From the NCBI RefSeq assembly GCF_029892485.1, contig NZ_JARXVG010000021.1, positions 1 through 64,000 on the forward strand: 64,000 nucleotides of DNA, written 5' to 3'. Position 1 is the stretch's first letter. The number at the start of each line of letters is the position of its first letter. Below the pieces are notes generated by a model. The model made no database searches. It saw only the letters and a program-made list of their open reading frames with translations, and was not told where the DNA came from. This stretch comes from Variovorax boronicumulans. GTDB lineage: Bacteria; Pseudomonadota; Gammaproteobacteria; Burkholderiales; Burkholderiaceae_C. Below, in pieces: positions 46,025 through 63,070 of this stretch. Position numbers and translations under genes: made by a program.

Positions 46025-46063
46025 ATTTTCAATCCGCTGCTCTACCAACTGAGCTACCGGGCC
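45988..46063 (-). tRNA. tRNA-Phe (GAA)
   Basis: 76 nt including an encoded CCA. The D arm (AGCTCAGTTGGTAGAGC), anticodon stem-loop (CGGATTGAAAATCCG) with anticodon GAA, T arm (GGTGGTTCGATTCCGCC) and acceptor ends (GGCCCGG / CCAGGCC) fold correctly except for one C-A pair at position 5-68 of the acceptor stem, where C-G would be expected. Confidence 0.97.
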
Positions 46064-46081
46064 ATTGTGTGCAGCCCTAGA

Positions 46082-46783
46082 TTATACAGCGCTTCTGCGC
46101 CCTCTTGAAAGATCGACGCCAAGTTGTTTGAGCTTGCGATAAAGATGGGTGCGTTCCAGGCCGGTTTTCTCGGCGACGCGAGTCATCGAGCCGTTCTCCA
46201 TCGCAAGGTGGAATTCGAAGTACGCCTTCTCGAAGCCGTCGCGGGCATCGCGCAGCGGGCGGTCGAGGTCGAAGCTCTGCGTCGACTGCGGACCGACATC
46301 GGGCACCGGCACCGAAGCCAGCGAGGCCATCAGCAGGCTGTCGCCCGTCGTCGTGATCGCCGCTGCCTGGTGACCGCCGACGGGCGTGGGCACCACGCCG
46401 GCCGCGGCGCGCCGTGCGCTCTCGCGGGCAAGCCCCTGCTCCACGGCCTTGAGCAGCTTCTGCAGCGTGATCGGTTTTTCGAGGAAAGCGAAAGCGCCAA
46501 TGCGCGTGGCGTCGACTGCCGTATCGATGGTGGCGTGGCCGCTCATCATGATGACGGGCATGCTCAGGAGGCCGGCTGTGGACCACTCCTTGAGCAGCGT
46601 GACGCCGTCGGTGTCGGGCATCCAGATGTCGAGCAAAACGAGGTCGGGCCGCGCGCGTTGCCGCGCGGCGCGTGCCTCGGCGGCGTTCTCCGCGAGCTCC
46701 ACGTTGTGGCCTTCGTCATTGAGAATTTCGAAGAGCAGGTCCCGGATGCCCAGCTCGTCATCGACCACGAGAATGTTTGCCAT
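46082..46783 (-). CDS. NtrX-like response regulator without the AAA+ domain
   Basis: 233 residues from ATG 46783 (MANILVVDDELGIR). The receiver (~1-120) has VVDDE, phospho-acceptor Asp in LLDIWMPDTDG, MSGHATIDTAV and FLEKPI. After a ~60-residue linker comes a Fis-type HTH (~190-230, SMTRVAEKTGLERTHLYRKLKQLGV). NtrX proteins normally hold a ~240-residue sigma54 AAA+ domain between these; it is absent here with no sign of a frameshift. So this is a receiver-Fis regulator, built like RegA/PrrA. It follows the NtrY-like kinase gene (79-base gap). Confidence 0.9.
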   Translation of the reverse strand: MANILVVDDELGIRDLLFEILNDEGHNVELAENAAEARAARQRARPDLVLLDIWMPDTDGVTLLKEWSTAGLLSMPVIMMSGHATIDTAVDATRIGAFAFLEKPITLQKLLKAVEQGLARESARRAAAGVVPTPVGGHQAAAITTTGDSLLMASLASVPVPDVGPQSTQSFDLDRPLRDARDGFEKAYFEFHLAMENGSMTRVAEKTGLERTHLYRKLKQLGVDLSRGRRSAV

Positions 46784-46862
46784 GAGTGCTGCTTGTTGTG
46801 TGCGCTGGTATGTGTTTGTCCGCTGGCCCATCCAGCGCCCTCGCGCTGGAATTTGTTGGCGC

Positions 46863-49193
46863 TCAGGCGGTGGAAGACTTCGAGTCTTCGGTGTGAGCGG
46901 CCGCTGCCCGCGGCTCGCCTGCCAGCGCGAATGATAGCGAGACTTGCGCCCCTGCCACAGTCCCGTCGACAACGCGGTTGGAAAGCTCGATGCGCGCGCC
47001 GTGCTCGTCGGCGATCTTCTTGACCACCGCGAGCCCCAAACCGGTACCTTTTGTTTTCGTCGTGACGTAGGGTTCGAAGGCGCGCTTCAGGATATTTTCT
47101 GCAAAGCCCGGGCCGCTATCTTGCACTGTCAGCCGCACACGCTGGCCCGAATCGCCCAGCCGGGTGCGGATGACGACTTCGCCCGCCCTGCCCGTGCTGC
47201 TGGCAGCGGCTTCCGCGGCATCCTGCGCGTTCTGCAGCAGGTTGTGGATGACCTGGCGGATCTGCTGCTCGTCGCCGCGGATCGGCGGGCAGCGCTCGTC
47301 GAGCTCGAAGCGCAAGGCGATGGGCAGGTTCTCGGCGTTGTAGAGCTGCAGCACGTCGGCCAGCAGCGCATTGAGATCGACCGGCTTCAGGTCGGCCGCG
47401 GGCAGCCGCGCGTAGTCACGGAATTCGTTCACCAGCCGCTTCATCGCATCGACCTGGTCGACGATGGTCTTCACCGACTTCACCAGAATCGCCTGCTCGG
47501 GCGCCGCCACCTTGCCCGAGAGCTTCATCTCGAGTCGCTCGGCGGAAAGCTGGATCGGCGTGAGCGGATTCTTGATCTCGTGCGCCAGGCGCCGCGCCAC
47601 CTCGCCCCAGGCCTGCGCGCGTTGGGCCGACACGATCTCGGAGATGTCGTCGAACACCAGGAGCCGCGCGGCACCGGGCAACTCCGCACCGCGTGCCACG
47701 ATGTTGATCGCGCCGTCCTGCTGGGGCAGGTCCATGCCGGTGGCGTGCAACTCGAAGGCGTGCTGCCAGTGGTCCAGGCCGTGCTGCATGCGCTCGACCT
47801 GGAACTCGTCGAACTGCTGCTGCACCTTGGCGCCGAAGTCGGCCAGGCCCGGCACGTCGATGAGCGCCTGGCCTTCGTAGGCGGCCAGCGGCGCGCGCAG
47901 CACGCGAGTGGCGCCGGGATTGGTCGAGAGCACGGTGCCCTTGGCGTCGAGCACGATCACGCCCGAGGTCAGGTTGTCGAGGATGGTCTGCAGATTGGCG
48001 CGGGCTGCGTCGAGTTGGCCCATGGTCTTCTCGACGGCCCCGCGGGCGTCGGCCAGCTGCTGCGTCATGACCGCGAACGAGCGCGTGAGCCCGCCCAGCT
48101 CGTCCTTGCCTTGCAGCACGGCGGTGGGTCGCAGGTCGCCGGCCGCCACCTGGCGCACGCCGTCGGCCAGCACGAGCAGCGGGCGCGCCAGCTGGTTGCC
48201 GAACAGCACGGCCAGCAGCACCGCGCCGAACACGGCGAGGAACAGGCTCAGCGTGAGCGTGCCGATGTACATGCGGCGCAGCCCCCCGCGTGCAAGCGCT
48301 CGCTCCTGGTATTCGCGATTGGCCTCTTGCACGTCCAGCGCGTTCTTGACCACGGCCGGCGGCAGCGGCCGCGTGACCTGCAGGTAGCGCGGTGCGGTGT
48401 CGAAGTCGAAGCCCGGCCGCTGCACCATGGCGAGCGCGCGCACGCTCGCAACGGGCTGGGTGGCGCCGGGCGCCGCGGTTTCGTCCAGCCCCTCGACGTG
48501 CGCTAGCGGGCGGTCGGGGCGCACTTGGCGAAACTGCTGCGCCGTCGGCCGCTCAGGGTTGAGCTGGAAGCGCGAGGTGCCCGCGCCTGCGATGAGCTGG
48601 CCGGAGCCGGTCCACAGCACCACGTCGCTCGCCTCGAGCTGGTCGCGGATGCGCTCCAGCGCGAGACCGGCGCTCGCATCGGACACCGACGACAGCTGCG
48701 CGCTGGCGACACGGGTCTTGGCCGCGAGGTCGTCGGACAGCGAATCGAGCGTGGCGCGCCCGAGATTCAGGCCGGCGTCCAGCGCCCCTTCGACCTTGAC
48801 ATCGAACCAGCTCTCGATCGAGCGCTCGACGAACTGGTAGGACACGACGTACACCAGCGCCCCCGGCACCACGCCCACCAGCGCGAAGATGGCGGCCAGC
48901 TTGATCAGCAGCCGGCTGCCGAACTTGCCCTGGCGCAACCGCCGCAGGAGCCGGAAGGCGACCCAGCCGATCACCAGCACCAGCAGCACCGCCACCACGA
49001 CGTTGATGCCGAACAGGCGCACGTAGTAGCGCTCGTACAGCTCCCGGTTGTTGGTGGCCTGGGCCAGCAGGAACATCAGCACCAGGCCGATGGCCGTGAC
49101 CATGGCCGCGCCGACGCTCACGGCCCAGCGCATCGCGCGCGAGCGGCGTGCGGCAGGCGTGGCCGCTGCGCCGCTGCGCGGCTTGGTGCTCAC
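46863..49193 (-). CDS. ntrY: NtrY-like sensor histidine kinase
   Basis: 776 residues from GTG 49193, whose GTGA overlaps the stop of the DUF4390 gene. Membrane helices lie at ~22-44, ~62-82 and ~98-118, then an extracytoplasmic part, a further membrane helix near 300, a HAMP domain, a PAS domain (GVIVLDAKGTVLSTNPGATRVL) and the kinase core: His538 in RRLAHEIKNPLTPIQ, an N box with Asn655 (HNLLQNAQDA) and a G box (TKGTGLGLAVVKKI). NtrY proteins sense nitrogen or redox state; the partner is the short NtrX-like regulator next door. The gene belongs to an rsmB-DUF4390-ntrY-ntrX string. Confidence 0.93.
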   Translation of the reverse strand: MSTKPRSGAAATPAARRSRAMRWAVSVGAAMVTAIGLVLMFLLAQATNNRELYERYYVRLFGINVVVAVLLVLVIGWVAFRLLRRLRQGKFGSRLLIKLAAIFALVGVVPGALVYVVSYQFVERSIESWFDVKVEGALDAGLNLGRATLDSLSDDLAAKTRVASAQLSSVSDASAGLALERIRDQLEASDVVLWTGSGQLIAGAGTSRFQLNPERPTAQQFRQVRPDRPLAHVEGLDETAAPGATQPVASVRALAMVQRPGFDFDTAPRYLQVTRPLPPAVVKNALDVQEANREYQERALARGGLRRMYIGTLTLSLFLAVFGAVLLAVLFGNQLARPLLVLADGVRQVAAGDLRPTAVLQGKDELGGLTRSFAVMTQQLADARGAVEKTMGQLDAARANLQTILDNLTSGVIVLDAKGTVLSTNPGATRVLRAPLAAYEGQALIDVPGLADFGAKVQQQFDEFQVERMQHGLDHWQHAFELHATGMDLPQQDGAINIVARGAELPGAARLLVFDDISEIVSAQRAQAWGEVARRLAHEIKNPLTPIQLSAERLEMKLSGKVAAPEQAILVKSVKTIVDQVDAMKRLVNEFRDYARLPAADLKPVDLNALLADVLQLYNAENLPIALRFELDERCPPIRGDEQQIRQVIHNLLQNAQDAAEAAASSTGRAGEVVIRTRLGDSGQRVRLTVQDSGPGFAENILKRAFEPYVTTKTKGTGLGLAVVKKIADEHGARIELSNRVVDGTVAGAQVSLSFALAGEPRAAAAHTEDSKSSTA

Positions 49194-49831
49194 TGCTGCT
49201 TCTCCAACGTCAGCCGCGCGGTGCGCTCGGCCGAGATGTTCCAGTCGGCCTGCCCGACCACGCCGATCTGGAACGGCCGCGGCAGCTGGGACGTGTCGAG
49301 CCGGAAGCGGAACATCACCTGGTGCTGCGTGTCGTCGCCGATCTCGGCGGCATCGCCCATGCGCAACCGGCCGATGCGCTTGATGGCCTCCAGCGCATCG
49401 CCGAGGCTGTCGAAATTCTGGTTCAGCGAGATGCCGAAGCCGGCAGCACCGGTGATCGGCACCGGCGACACGTTGAGCCGCCAGCGGCGGGTGAGCGGCT
49501 GGTAAGCCAGTCGCATGTGGCGGGTGACCTGGGCGACCTTGCGGTCGGTCCAGTACCAGCGCTCCTGGTACATCTCGGCCTCGGCCACGAAGTAGATGGC
49601 GATGCCCTTGTCGAGCACTTCTTCGACCAGCGAGGGCAGTTCGAACTGCACGCCAGCGCTCAGGTAGACGCCGTCTTCGGACTGCTCCAGGCGCATCTGG
49701 GTGATCGACGCACCCGGACGATTCTGCGCGGCCGCCGGGGCCGGCAACCATGCCAGCAGCACGGCCCAGACCAGCAGGAAAACGGCCGCGAGGACCGGTC
49801 GGCGCGGCCGAGCGGACTCAGCGCTTTTCAA
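49190..49831 (-). CDS. DUF4390-family exported protein
   Basis: About 213 residues if the TTG at 49831 is used. This places a signal/membrane segment (PVLAAVFLLVWAVLLAWLPAPAAAQ) near the N-terminus, overlapping the end of rsmB by 14 bases. A longer frame exists but is antisense-like. The mature part is beta-rich (YLSAGVQFELPSLVEEVLDKGI, WYWTDRKVAQVTRHMRLAYQPLTRRWRL) as in DUF4390 proteins encoded between rsmB and ntrY in betaproteobacteria. Function unknown. The ATG alternatives lie much further upstream, so the start is uncertain. Confidence 0.8.
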   Translation of the reverse strand: MKSAESARPRRPVLAAVFLLVWAVLLAWLPAPAAAQNRPGASITQMRLEQSEDGVYLSAGVQFELPSLVEEVLDKGIAIYFVAEAEMYQERWYWTDRKVAQVTRHMRLAYQPLTRRWRLNVSPVPITGAAGFGISLNQNFDSLGDALEAIKRIGRLRMGDAAEIGDDTQHQVMFRFRLDTSQLPRPFQIGVVGQADWNISAERTARLTLEKQQ

Positions 49832-51188
49832 GCAGGGCGTAGAAGAAGCCGTCGTGGTCACCTGAGGGATTGTCCGGGACGCCACGGACATTCCCCCCGC
49901 TTTGAGGCAGCAAATGGCCTGGGGACGGTTGCAATCGTGCGTCAGTGTTGTGTGCAAGAAACGCATCAATTTGTTGCGAGCCCTCTTCCCGGAACACGGA
50001 ACAGGTGCAGTAAAGAAGCCGGCCGCCGCGGCGCACGAGCGGCCAGAGTGCGGCCAAAAGCGCAGCCTGCTGGGACGCCAGTTGGGCGGTGTCGCTCTCG
50101 CGGCGCAGCCAGCGGACGTCGGGGTGGCGGCGCACGATTCCCGAGGCGGTGCATGGCGCATCGAGCAGGATGGCGTCGAAAGGCGTGCCGTCCCACCAGT
50201 CGGTGGGGCGCGCCGCATCGGCCACCACCACCTTGGCCTCGAGGCCGAGGCGGCTCAAGGTTTCGTCGATGCGACGGCTGCGGAGGGCATCGACCTCGAG
50301 GGCGATCACCTCGGCAGCGCCGGGGCCGGCCAGTTCGAGCAAGTGGGCGGTCTTGCCGCCGGGCGCCGCGCAGGCGTCGAGCACGCGCAGTGGCGCGGCA
50401 CCGGGCTTCAGCGGCAGCAGGCCTTCGAGCAGCAGGGGCGCGGCCATCTGTGCGGCTGCGTCCTGCACCGAGGAGGCGCCGTCCGCGAAACCGGGCAACT
50501 GCTGAACTGGCCGCGCGCGTTCCAGCTGGAGGCCGCTGGCACCGACGCGCATGGCCGGGAGCCCTGCGGCTTCCAGCTCTGATAGATAAGCAGCGGCCGT
50601 CGATTTCCGGGTGTTGACGCGCAAAGTCATCGGCGCCTGTGCGTTATCCGCATTCAGGATCCGCTGCCAATCACGCGGATGGTCGCGCTTGAGCTTCTCG
50701 ATCCACCAGCGCGGATGGTTCCACTGCGCAACCGGTTCCTGGTCGGTGATGGCGACGAGTTCGTCGCGCTCGCGCAGGAACCGGCGCAGGCACGCATTGA
50801 TGAAGCTGGCCTGCGCCCGGGTCGCCGGGTTGCGCTTGGCCGCTTCGACGGCCTGGTCGACCAGCGTGAAGGGCTCGTAGGGCGCGCGTTCGGGGTCCCA
50901 GGCCAGGCCCAGCGCGGTGCAGAGCAAGGCGTCGGGCAGCGGCGGCGGCGTGCGCTTGGCCAGGTGGCGGCGCAGCGCCTCTGCGCGGCCGAGCCAGCGC
51001 AGCACCTGGAAGCCGAGCGCCTGCACGCCGGGCCGCAATGCGGGCTCGACAGCCTCGAACGCAACGGAGCCCGAGGTGCCGGCGCGGATCGACGCGAGCG
51101 CCCCCGCCGTCAGTTGCAGTTGGCGCCACAGCGGTGGCTGCAGCGAGGGCGCTGCGTTGCCGGGGGAATCGGAAGGTAGTTCGGACAA
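49818..51188 (-). CDS. rsmB: 16S rRNA m5C967 methyltransferase RsmB
   Basis: 456 residues. A NusB-like RNA-binding domain occupies ~20-150. The SAM-dependent methyltransferase domain shows DACAAPGGKT at 271-280, LLDAPCTASGI (Cys346, release cysteine) and LLYCTCSVF (Cys396, catalytic). It methylates C967 in 16S rRNA of the small subunit. The neighbours (DUF4390, NtrY-like kinase) are the usual ones for the group; fmt and def, which precede rsmB in some bacteria, are not adjacent here. Confidence 0.95.
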   Translation of the reverse strand: MSELPSDSPGNAAPSLQPPLWRQLQLTAGALASIRAGTSGSVAFEAVEPALRPGVQALGFQVLRWLGRAEALRRHLAKRTPPPLPDALLCTALGLAWDPERAPYEPFTLVDQAVEAAKRNPATRAQASFINACLRRFLRERDELVAITDQEPVAQWNHPRWWIEKLKRDHPRDWQRILNADNAQAPMTLRVNTRKSTAAAYLSELEAAGLPAMRVGASGLQLERARPVQQLPGFADGASSVQDAAAQMAAPLLLEGLLPLKPGAAPLRVLDACAAPGGKTAHLLELAGPGAAEVIALEVDALRSRRIDETLSRLGLEAKVVVADAARPTDWWDGTPFDAILLDAPCTASGIVRRHPDVRWLRRESDTAQLASQQAALLAALWPLVRRGGRLLYCTCSVFREEGSQQIDAFLAHNTDARLQPSPGHLLPQSGGNVRGVPDNPSGDHDGFFYALLEKR

Positions 51189-51261
51189 GTTGGGGCGGAT
51201 GGTAACGGGCGGGCCAAAGGCACTACGCCGTGCAATACAAAGAAGGAAGGCGCCTTTTCAT

Positions 51262-51873
51262 TCAGCGCAAGGGTGCGGCCGGGCGCAGACGCACGGCCCA
51301 TGCCACCAGCAGCGCCGGGAACTGGACGATCGCGTCGTTGTAGTGCCCCACCGCCAGGTTGAACTGGCTGCGCGCGATTTCCGCCGCCGCCGAGGGCTCG
51401 GGCCAGGCGATCGGCTCGGCCGCATTCGGCGGCGCCGCGACGGCGTTGGCGCCGGCCTGGGCCGGCGCCGGCCGCGAGAGCGTCCCGTCCGCATCGAAGA
51501 CCGTCACCGCATCCGGGTGCTGGCGCTGCCACGCAGAGAGCAGCACCTGCAGCGCGGTGCCCAGCGCGGCCATGCCGCCGGCGTCGAGCGGATGCAGCCG
51601 GGTCGCGCCCAGCAAAGTGGCCAGTTGGGTGGTGGCCGCCTGCAGCGGCGCGATCGACGACAGCATCTCCTGCGAAGGAGGCTCCGCCTGCGGCGCGGCG
51701 CTGATGCTGGCCTGGACGAAATCGAGCTGCTTGCCCAGCGCGGCATCGAGCGTCGCATAGGCCTGCAGAACGGCCGCACGCAGGCGCACCAGCCGGTTGT
51801 AGGCACCGACAAACCAGAACAGCAGCACCGCAATGACGATCCAGCTGACCAGCGATTCGGGCAACACACTCAT
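51262..51873 (-). CDS. LemA-family-like membrane-anchored protein
   Basis: 203 residues from ATG 51873, with an N-terminal membrane helix (LVSWIVIAVLLFWFVGAYNRLV). LemA wording is present (AYNRLVRLRAAVLQAYATLDAALGKQLD and the closing FNLAVGHYNDAIVQFPALLVA), but the middle is divergent and Ala/Pro-rich. Bacterial LemA proteins are inner-membrane anchored with a helical cytoplasmic or extracytoplasmic body; function unclear. It is separated from rpoC by a strong terminator, so it has its own promoter or relies on read-through. Confidence 0.8.
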   Translation of the reverse strand: MSVLPESLVSWIVIAVLLFWFVGAYNRLVRLRAAVLQAYATLDAALGKQLDFVQASISAAPQAEPPSQEMLSSIAPLQAATTQLATLLGATRLHPLDAGGMAALGTALQVLLSAWQRQHPDAVTVFDADGTLSRPAPAQAGANAVAAPPNAAEPIAWPEPSAAAEIARSQFNLAVGHYNDAIVQFPALLVAWAVRLRPAAPLR

Positions 51874-51900
51874 CGGGGACGAAACCTCATGGGAAGCACA

Positions 51901-51928
51901 AAGAAAAACGCCCCCCAACCTTGGGGGG
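51901..51928 (-). terminator. Rho-independent terminator after rpoC
   Basis: Read on the minus strand, CCCCCCAA-GG-TTGGGGGG (51911-51928) is followed by CG and a TTTTT-rich tract (complement of 51901-51908). It lies 45 bases after the rpoC stop and closes the ribosomal protein-RNA polymerase operon. Confidence 0.92.
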
Positions 51929-51972
51929 TCGAGGGGCGTGGGGTACCGGTCATGGCCGGTGATGCTAGCCGC

Positions 51973-56202
<4,230 letters not shown>

Positions 56203-56223
56203 AAGACTCTTTCCCTTTTCAAA

Positions 56224-60348
<4,125 letters not shown>

Positions 60349-60551
60349 GAGAGCTCCGGAGCTTGAGATCTTCAGCGACTTGTCAGCAGTGCCTGGGCAC
60401 TACTGCTTGGCGGCTGGCCACTACCAGCCGTTGGCGGACGGCGATGCGTTGCACATCGCCCGAACCAAGGGGTCTTCTGCAGTCGGGGTCAGAAGACACT
60501 CGAAAAACACATCGGGATGGCGTCTTTCGGGTGCGCTCTGAAAGCGGCAAA

Positions 60552-60582
60552 GGCTGGAGGGCCTTTTCAGGCACCTCCAGCC
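60552..60582 (-). terminator. Attenuator-like hairpin between rplL and rpoB
   Basis: Perfect 9-bp stem GGCTGGAGG/CCTCCAGCC around a GC-rich loop, 17 bases past the rplL stop. On the transcript it is followed by TTT then GCCGC, a weak T run, so it probably works as a partial terminator, as is known for the rplL-rpoB gap in other proteobacteria, lowering polymerase subunit output relative to L7/L12. Confidence 0.7.
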
Positions 60583-60598
60583 CTCTAGGGGGACTGAA

Positions 60599-60976
<378 letters not shown>

Positions 60977-61019
60977 TTTTGTTTCCTAACAATTGGGTTG
61001 AATACTTCAAACGCAAGGC

Positions 61020-61556
61020 TTAAGCAGCCTGCGCTTCTGCCGGTGCTTCGGCGACGGGTGCAGCTTCGCCTTCGCCACGCTTCGCAGCCAGCGCCGCGAG
61101 AACGCGTGCCGTGCGGGAAACGGGGGATTGCATCAAGCCCAGCAATTGGGACAGCAGCACTTCCTTGGAAGGGATGCTGGCCAGTTGCTTCACGCCGTTG
61201 ACGTCCAGGGCCTTGCCGCCAAACGCACCACCGCGAATCACCAACTTGTCGTTGGTCTTCGCGAAGTCGGCCACCACCTTGGCGGCGGCCACTGCGTCTT
61301 CGGAAAAGCCGTAGATCAGCGGACCGGTCATCTGGTCGCCGACGACTTCGAATGCGCTACCAGCGACAGCACGGCGTGCCAGCGTGTTCTTCAACACGCT
61401 GAGGGTCACACCCTTGCTGCGAGCTTCGCTGCGCAGTTTGGTCATATCGGCAACCGTGATGCCACGGTATTCCGCCATCACGAGCGTTTGAGCTTTAGCG
61501 GCGAGGCTGGTCACATCACTGATGACCGCTTCTTTCTCACTGCGATTCAGACTCAA
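61020..61556 (-). CDS. rplJ: Ribosomal protein L10
   Basis: 178 residues from TTG 61556 with AGGAG 7 bases ahead; the family N-terminus (MSLNRSEKEAVISDVTSLAAKAQTLVMAEYRGITVADM) fits only this start. L10 holds the L7/L12 dimers and represses its own operon by binding its mRNA leader. The weak start codon probably lowers L10 synthesis relative to L7/L12. Ends with an Ala/Pro/Glu-rich tail. Confidence 0.99.
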   Translation of the reverse strand: MSLNRSEKEAVISDVTSLAAKAQTLVMAEYRGITVADMTKLRSEARSKGVTLSVLKNTLARRAVAGSAFEVVGDQMTGPLIYGFSEDAVAAAKVVADFAKTNDKLVIRGGAFGGKALDVNGVKQLASIPSKEVLLSQLLGLMQSPVSRTARVLAALAAKRGEGEAAPVAEAPAEAQAA

Positions 61557-61804
61557 GGTCTACTCCTTTTAATGCGACCTTCGGCCGGGGCCTAGGATCG
61601 CGCTTTCATGCAGCGACCAACTGTTTCGGAACAAAAATCAAATTCCTTGCAGCGGGATCGCCATCTGCGCTGGATACCGGAAGGATCGATCCGGCAATTA
61701 AGTGCAGCGCCCTGCACACCAGCGGTCTTGGATGGCTCGCGGCAACCGAAGCTGTCGCGACCCACCACATTCGCCCCGCTCCTTTCGGAGCCGGGCAAAT
61801 CTCT
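61557..61804 (-). promoter_or_regulatory. rplJL leader region (L10 autoregulatory mRNA, probable)
   Basis: The 248-base gap between rplA and rplJ is much longer than others in the operon, contains several short self-complementary segments and no gene. In other bacteria this interval holds the L10-L12 binding leader and often a promoter. The exact kink-turn was not aligned, so the element is placed by position. Confidence 0.6.
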
Positions 61805-62503
61805 TCAGCTCGCCGAGATGGTTTGCGTGTCCACGCGGACACCCAGACCCATGGTCGACGACACAGCCACCTTGCGCAGGTACACGCCCTTGCTGGTCGC
61901 CGGCTTGGCCTTGACCAGAGCGTCGATCAGCGCGGCGAGGTTGCCCTGCAGCTTGTCGTTGTCGAACGAGCGACGGCCGATCGTGCCGTGCACGATGCCA
62001 GCCTTGTCGACGCGGAACTGGACCTGGCCAGCCTTGGCGTTCTTCACGGCCGTGGCAACGTCCGGGGTCACGGTGCCAACCTTGGGGTTGGGCATCAGGC
62101 CGCGCGGGCCGAGGATCTGGCCGAGCGTACCGACGACGCGCATGGCATCGGGGGCAGCGATCACGACGTCGAAAGGCATGTCGCCAGCCTTGACCATCGC
62201 AGCGAGGTCGTCCATGCCGACGATGTCGGCGCCGGCGGCCTTGGCTTCTTCAGCCTTGGCGCCCTGGGCGAACACAGCCACGCGCTTGGTCTTGCCGGTA
62301 CCGTTGGGCAGCACGACGGCGCCACGAACGACCTGATCCGACTTCTTCGCGTCGATGCCCAGTTGCACGGCCACGTCGATCGATTCGTCGAACTTGGCGG
62401 TGGCGGCATCCTTGACGATGACGATCGCGTCAACAAGCGGGTACAGCTTGTTGCTGTCGACCTTGCCTTCGAGCGCTTTTTGCTTCTTGGTGATCTTGGA
62501 CAT
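61805..62503 (-). CDS. rplA: Ribosomal protein L1
   Basis: 232 residues. Typical wording: KLYPLVDAIVIVKDAATAKFDESIDVAVQLG, the NPKVGTVTPDVATAVKNAKAGQVQ RNA-binding region and GSFDNDKL-type loop (RRSFDNDKLQGNLAALIDAL). Builds the L1 stalk and, in other proteobacteria, represses the rplKA mRNA. Its ATG follows the rplK stop with no gap. Confidence 0.99.
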   Translation of the reverse strand: MSKITKKQKALEGKVDSNKLYPLVDAIVIVKDAATAKFDESIDVAVQLGIDAKKSDQVVRGAVVLPNGTGKTKRVAVFAQGAKAEEAKAAGADIVGMDDLAAMVKAGDMPFDVVIAAPDAMRVVGTLGQILGPRGLMPNPKVGTVTPDVATAVKNAKAGQVQFRVDKAGIVHGTIGRRSFDNDKLQGNLAALIDALVKAKPATSKGVYLRKVAVSSTMGLGVRVDTQTISAS

Positions 62504-62935
62504 TTACACGCCCTCCACATTCACGCCCATCGAGCGGGCAGTACCGGCGATGGTGCGAACCGCGGCGTCCATGTCGGCAGCGGTCAGGTCCTTCATCTTG
62601 GTCTTGGCGATTTCTTCGAGCTGAGCGCGCGTGATCTTGCCGACCTTGTCGAGGTGCGGGCGAGCCGAACCCTTGTCCAGCTTGATCGCCTTCTTGATCA
62701 GCACGCCGGCGGGCGGCGACTTGATGATGAAGGTGAAGCTCTTGTCGGCGAACGCGGTGATGACCACCGGCAGCGCCAGACCCGGCTCGTAGCTCTGCGT
62801 CTGCGCATTGAACGCCTTGCAGAACTCCATGATGTTCAAACCACGCTGGCCCAGTGCGGGACCGATCGGTGGTGATGGGTTGGCCTTGCCAGCTGGCACT
62901 TGCAGCTTGACGAAGCCGACGATTTTTTTCGCCAT
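62504..62935 (-). CDS. rplK: Ribosomal protein L11
   Basis: 143 residues from ATG 62935 (AAGGAG upstream), the start that gives the family N-terminus MAKKIVGFVKLQVPAGKANPSPPIGPALGQRG. The C-terminal 23S-binding part shows AQLEEIAKTKMKDLTAADMDAAVRTIAGTARSMGVNVEG. Part of the GTPase-associated centre and needed for stringent response activation. The stop abuts the rplA start. Confidence 0.99.
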   Translation of the reverse strand: MAKKIVGFVKLQVPAGKANPSPPIGPALGQRGLNIMEFCKAFNAQTQSYEPGLALPVVITAFADKSFTFIIKSPPAGVLIKKAIKLDKGSARPHLDKVGKITRAQLEEIAKTKMKDLTAADMDAAVRTIAGTARSMGVNVEGV

Positions 62936-63070
62936 TTTTTGCTCCTTGCGGGTGATATCGCCTTGGCCTTCGCCGCAGCTCCCCGGGGTTGGACGACTCT
63001 TCTGCTCTAGGCCGCGCACCGAGTCGGATAGCGCGCAGCCGGAAATGGTTCAGGCCTTGCGGCCCGAGGC

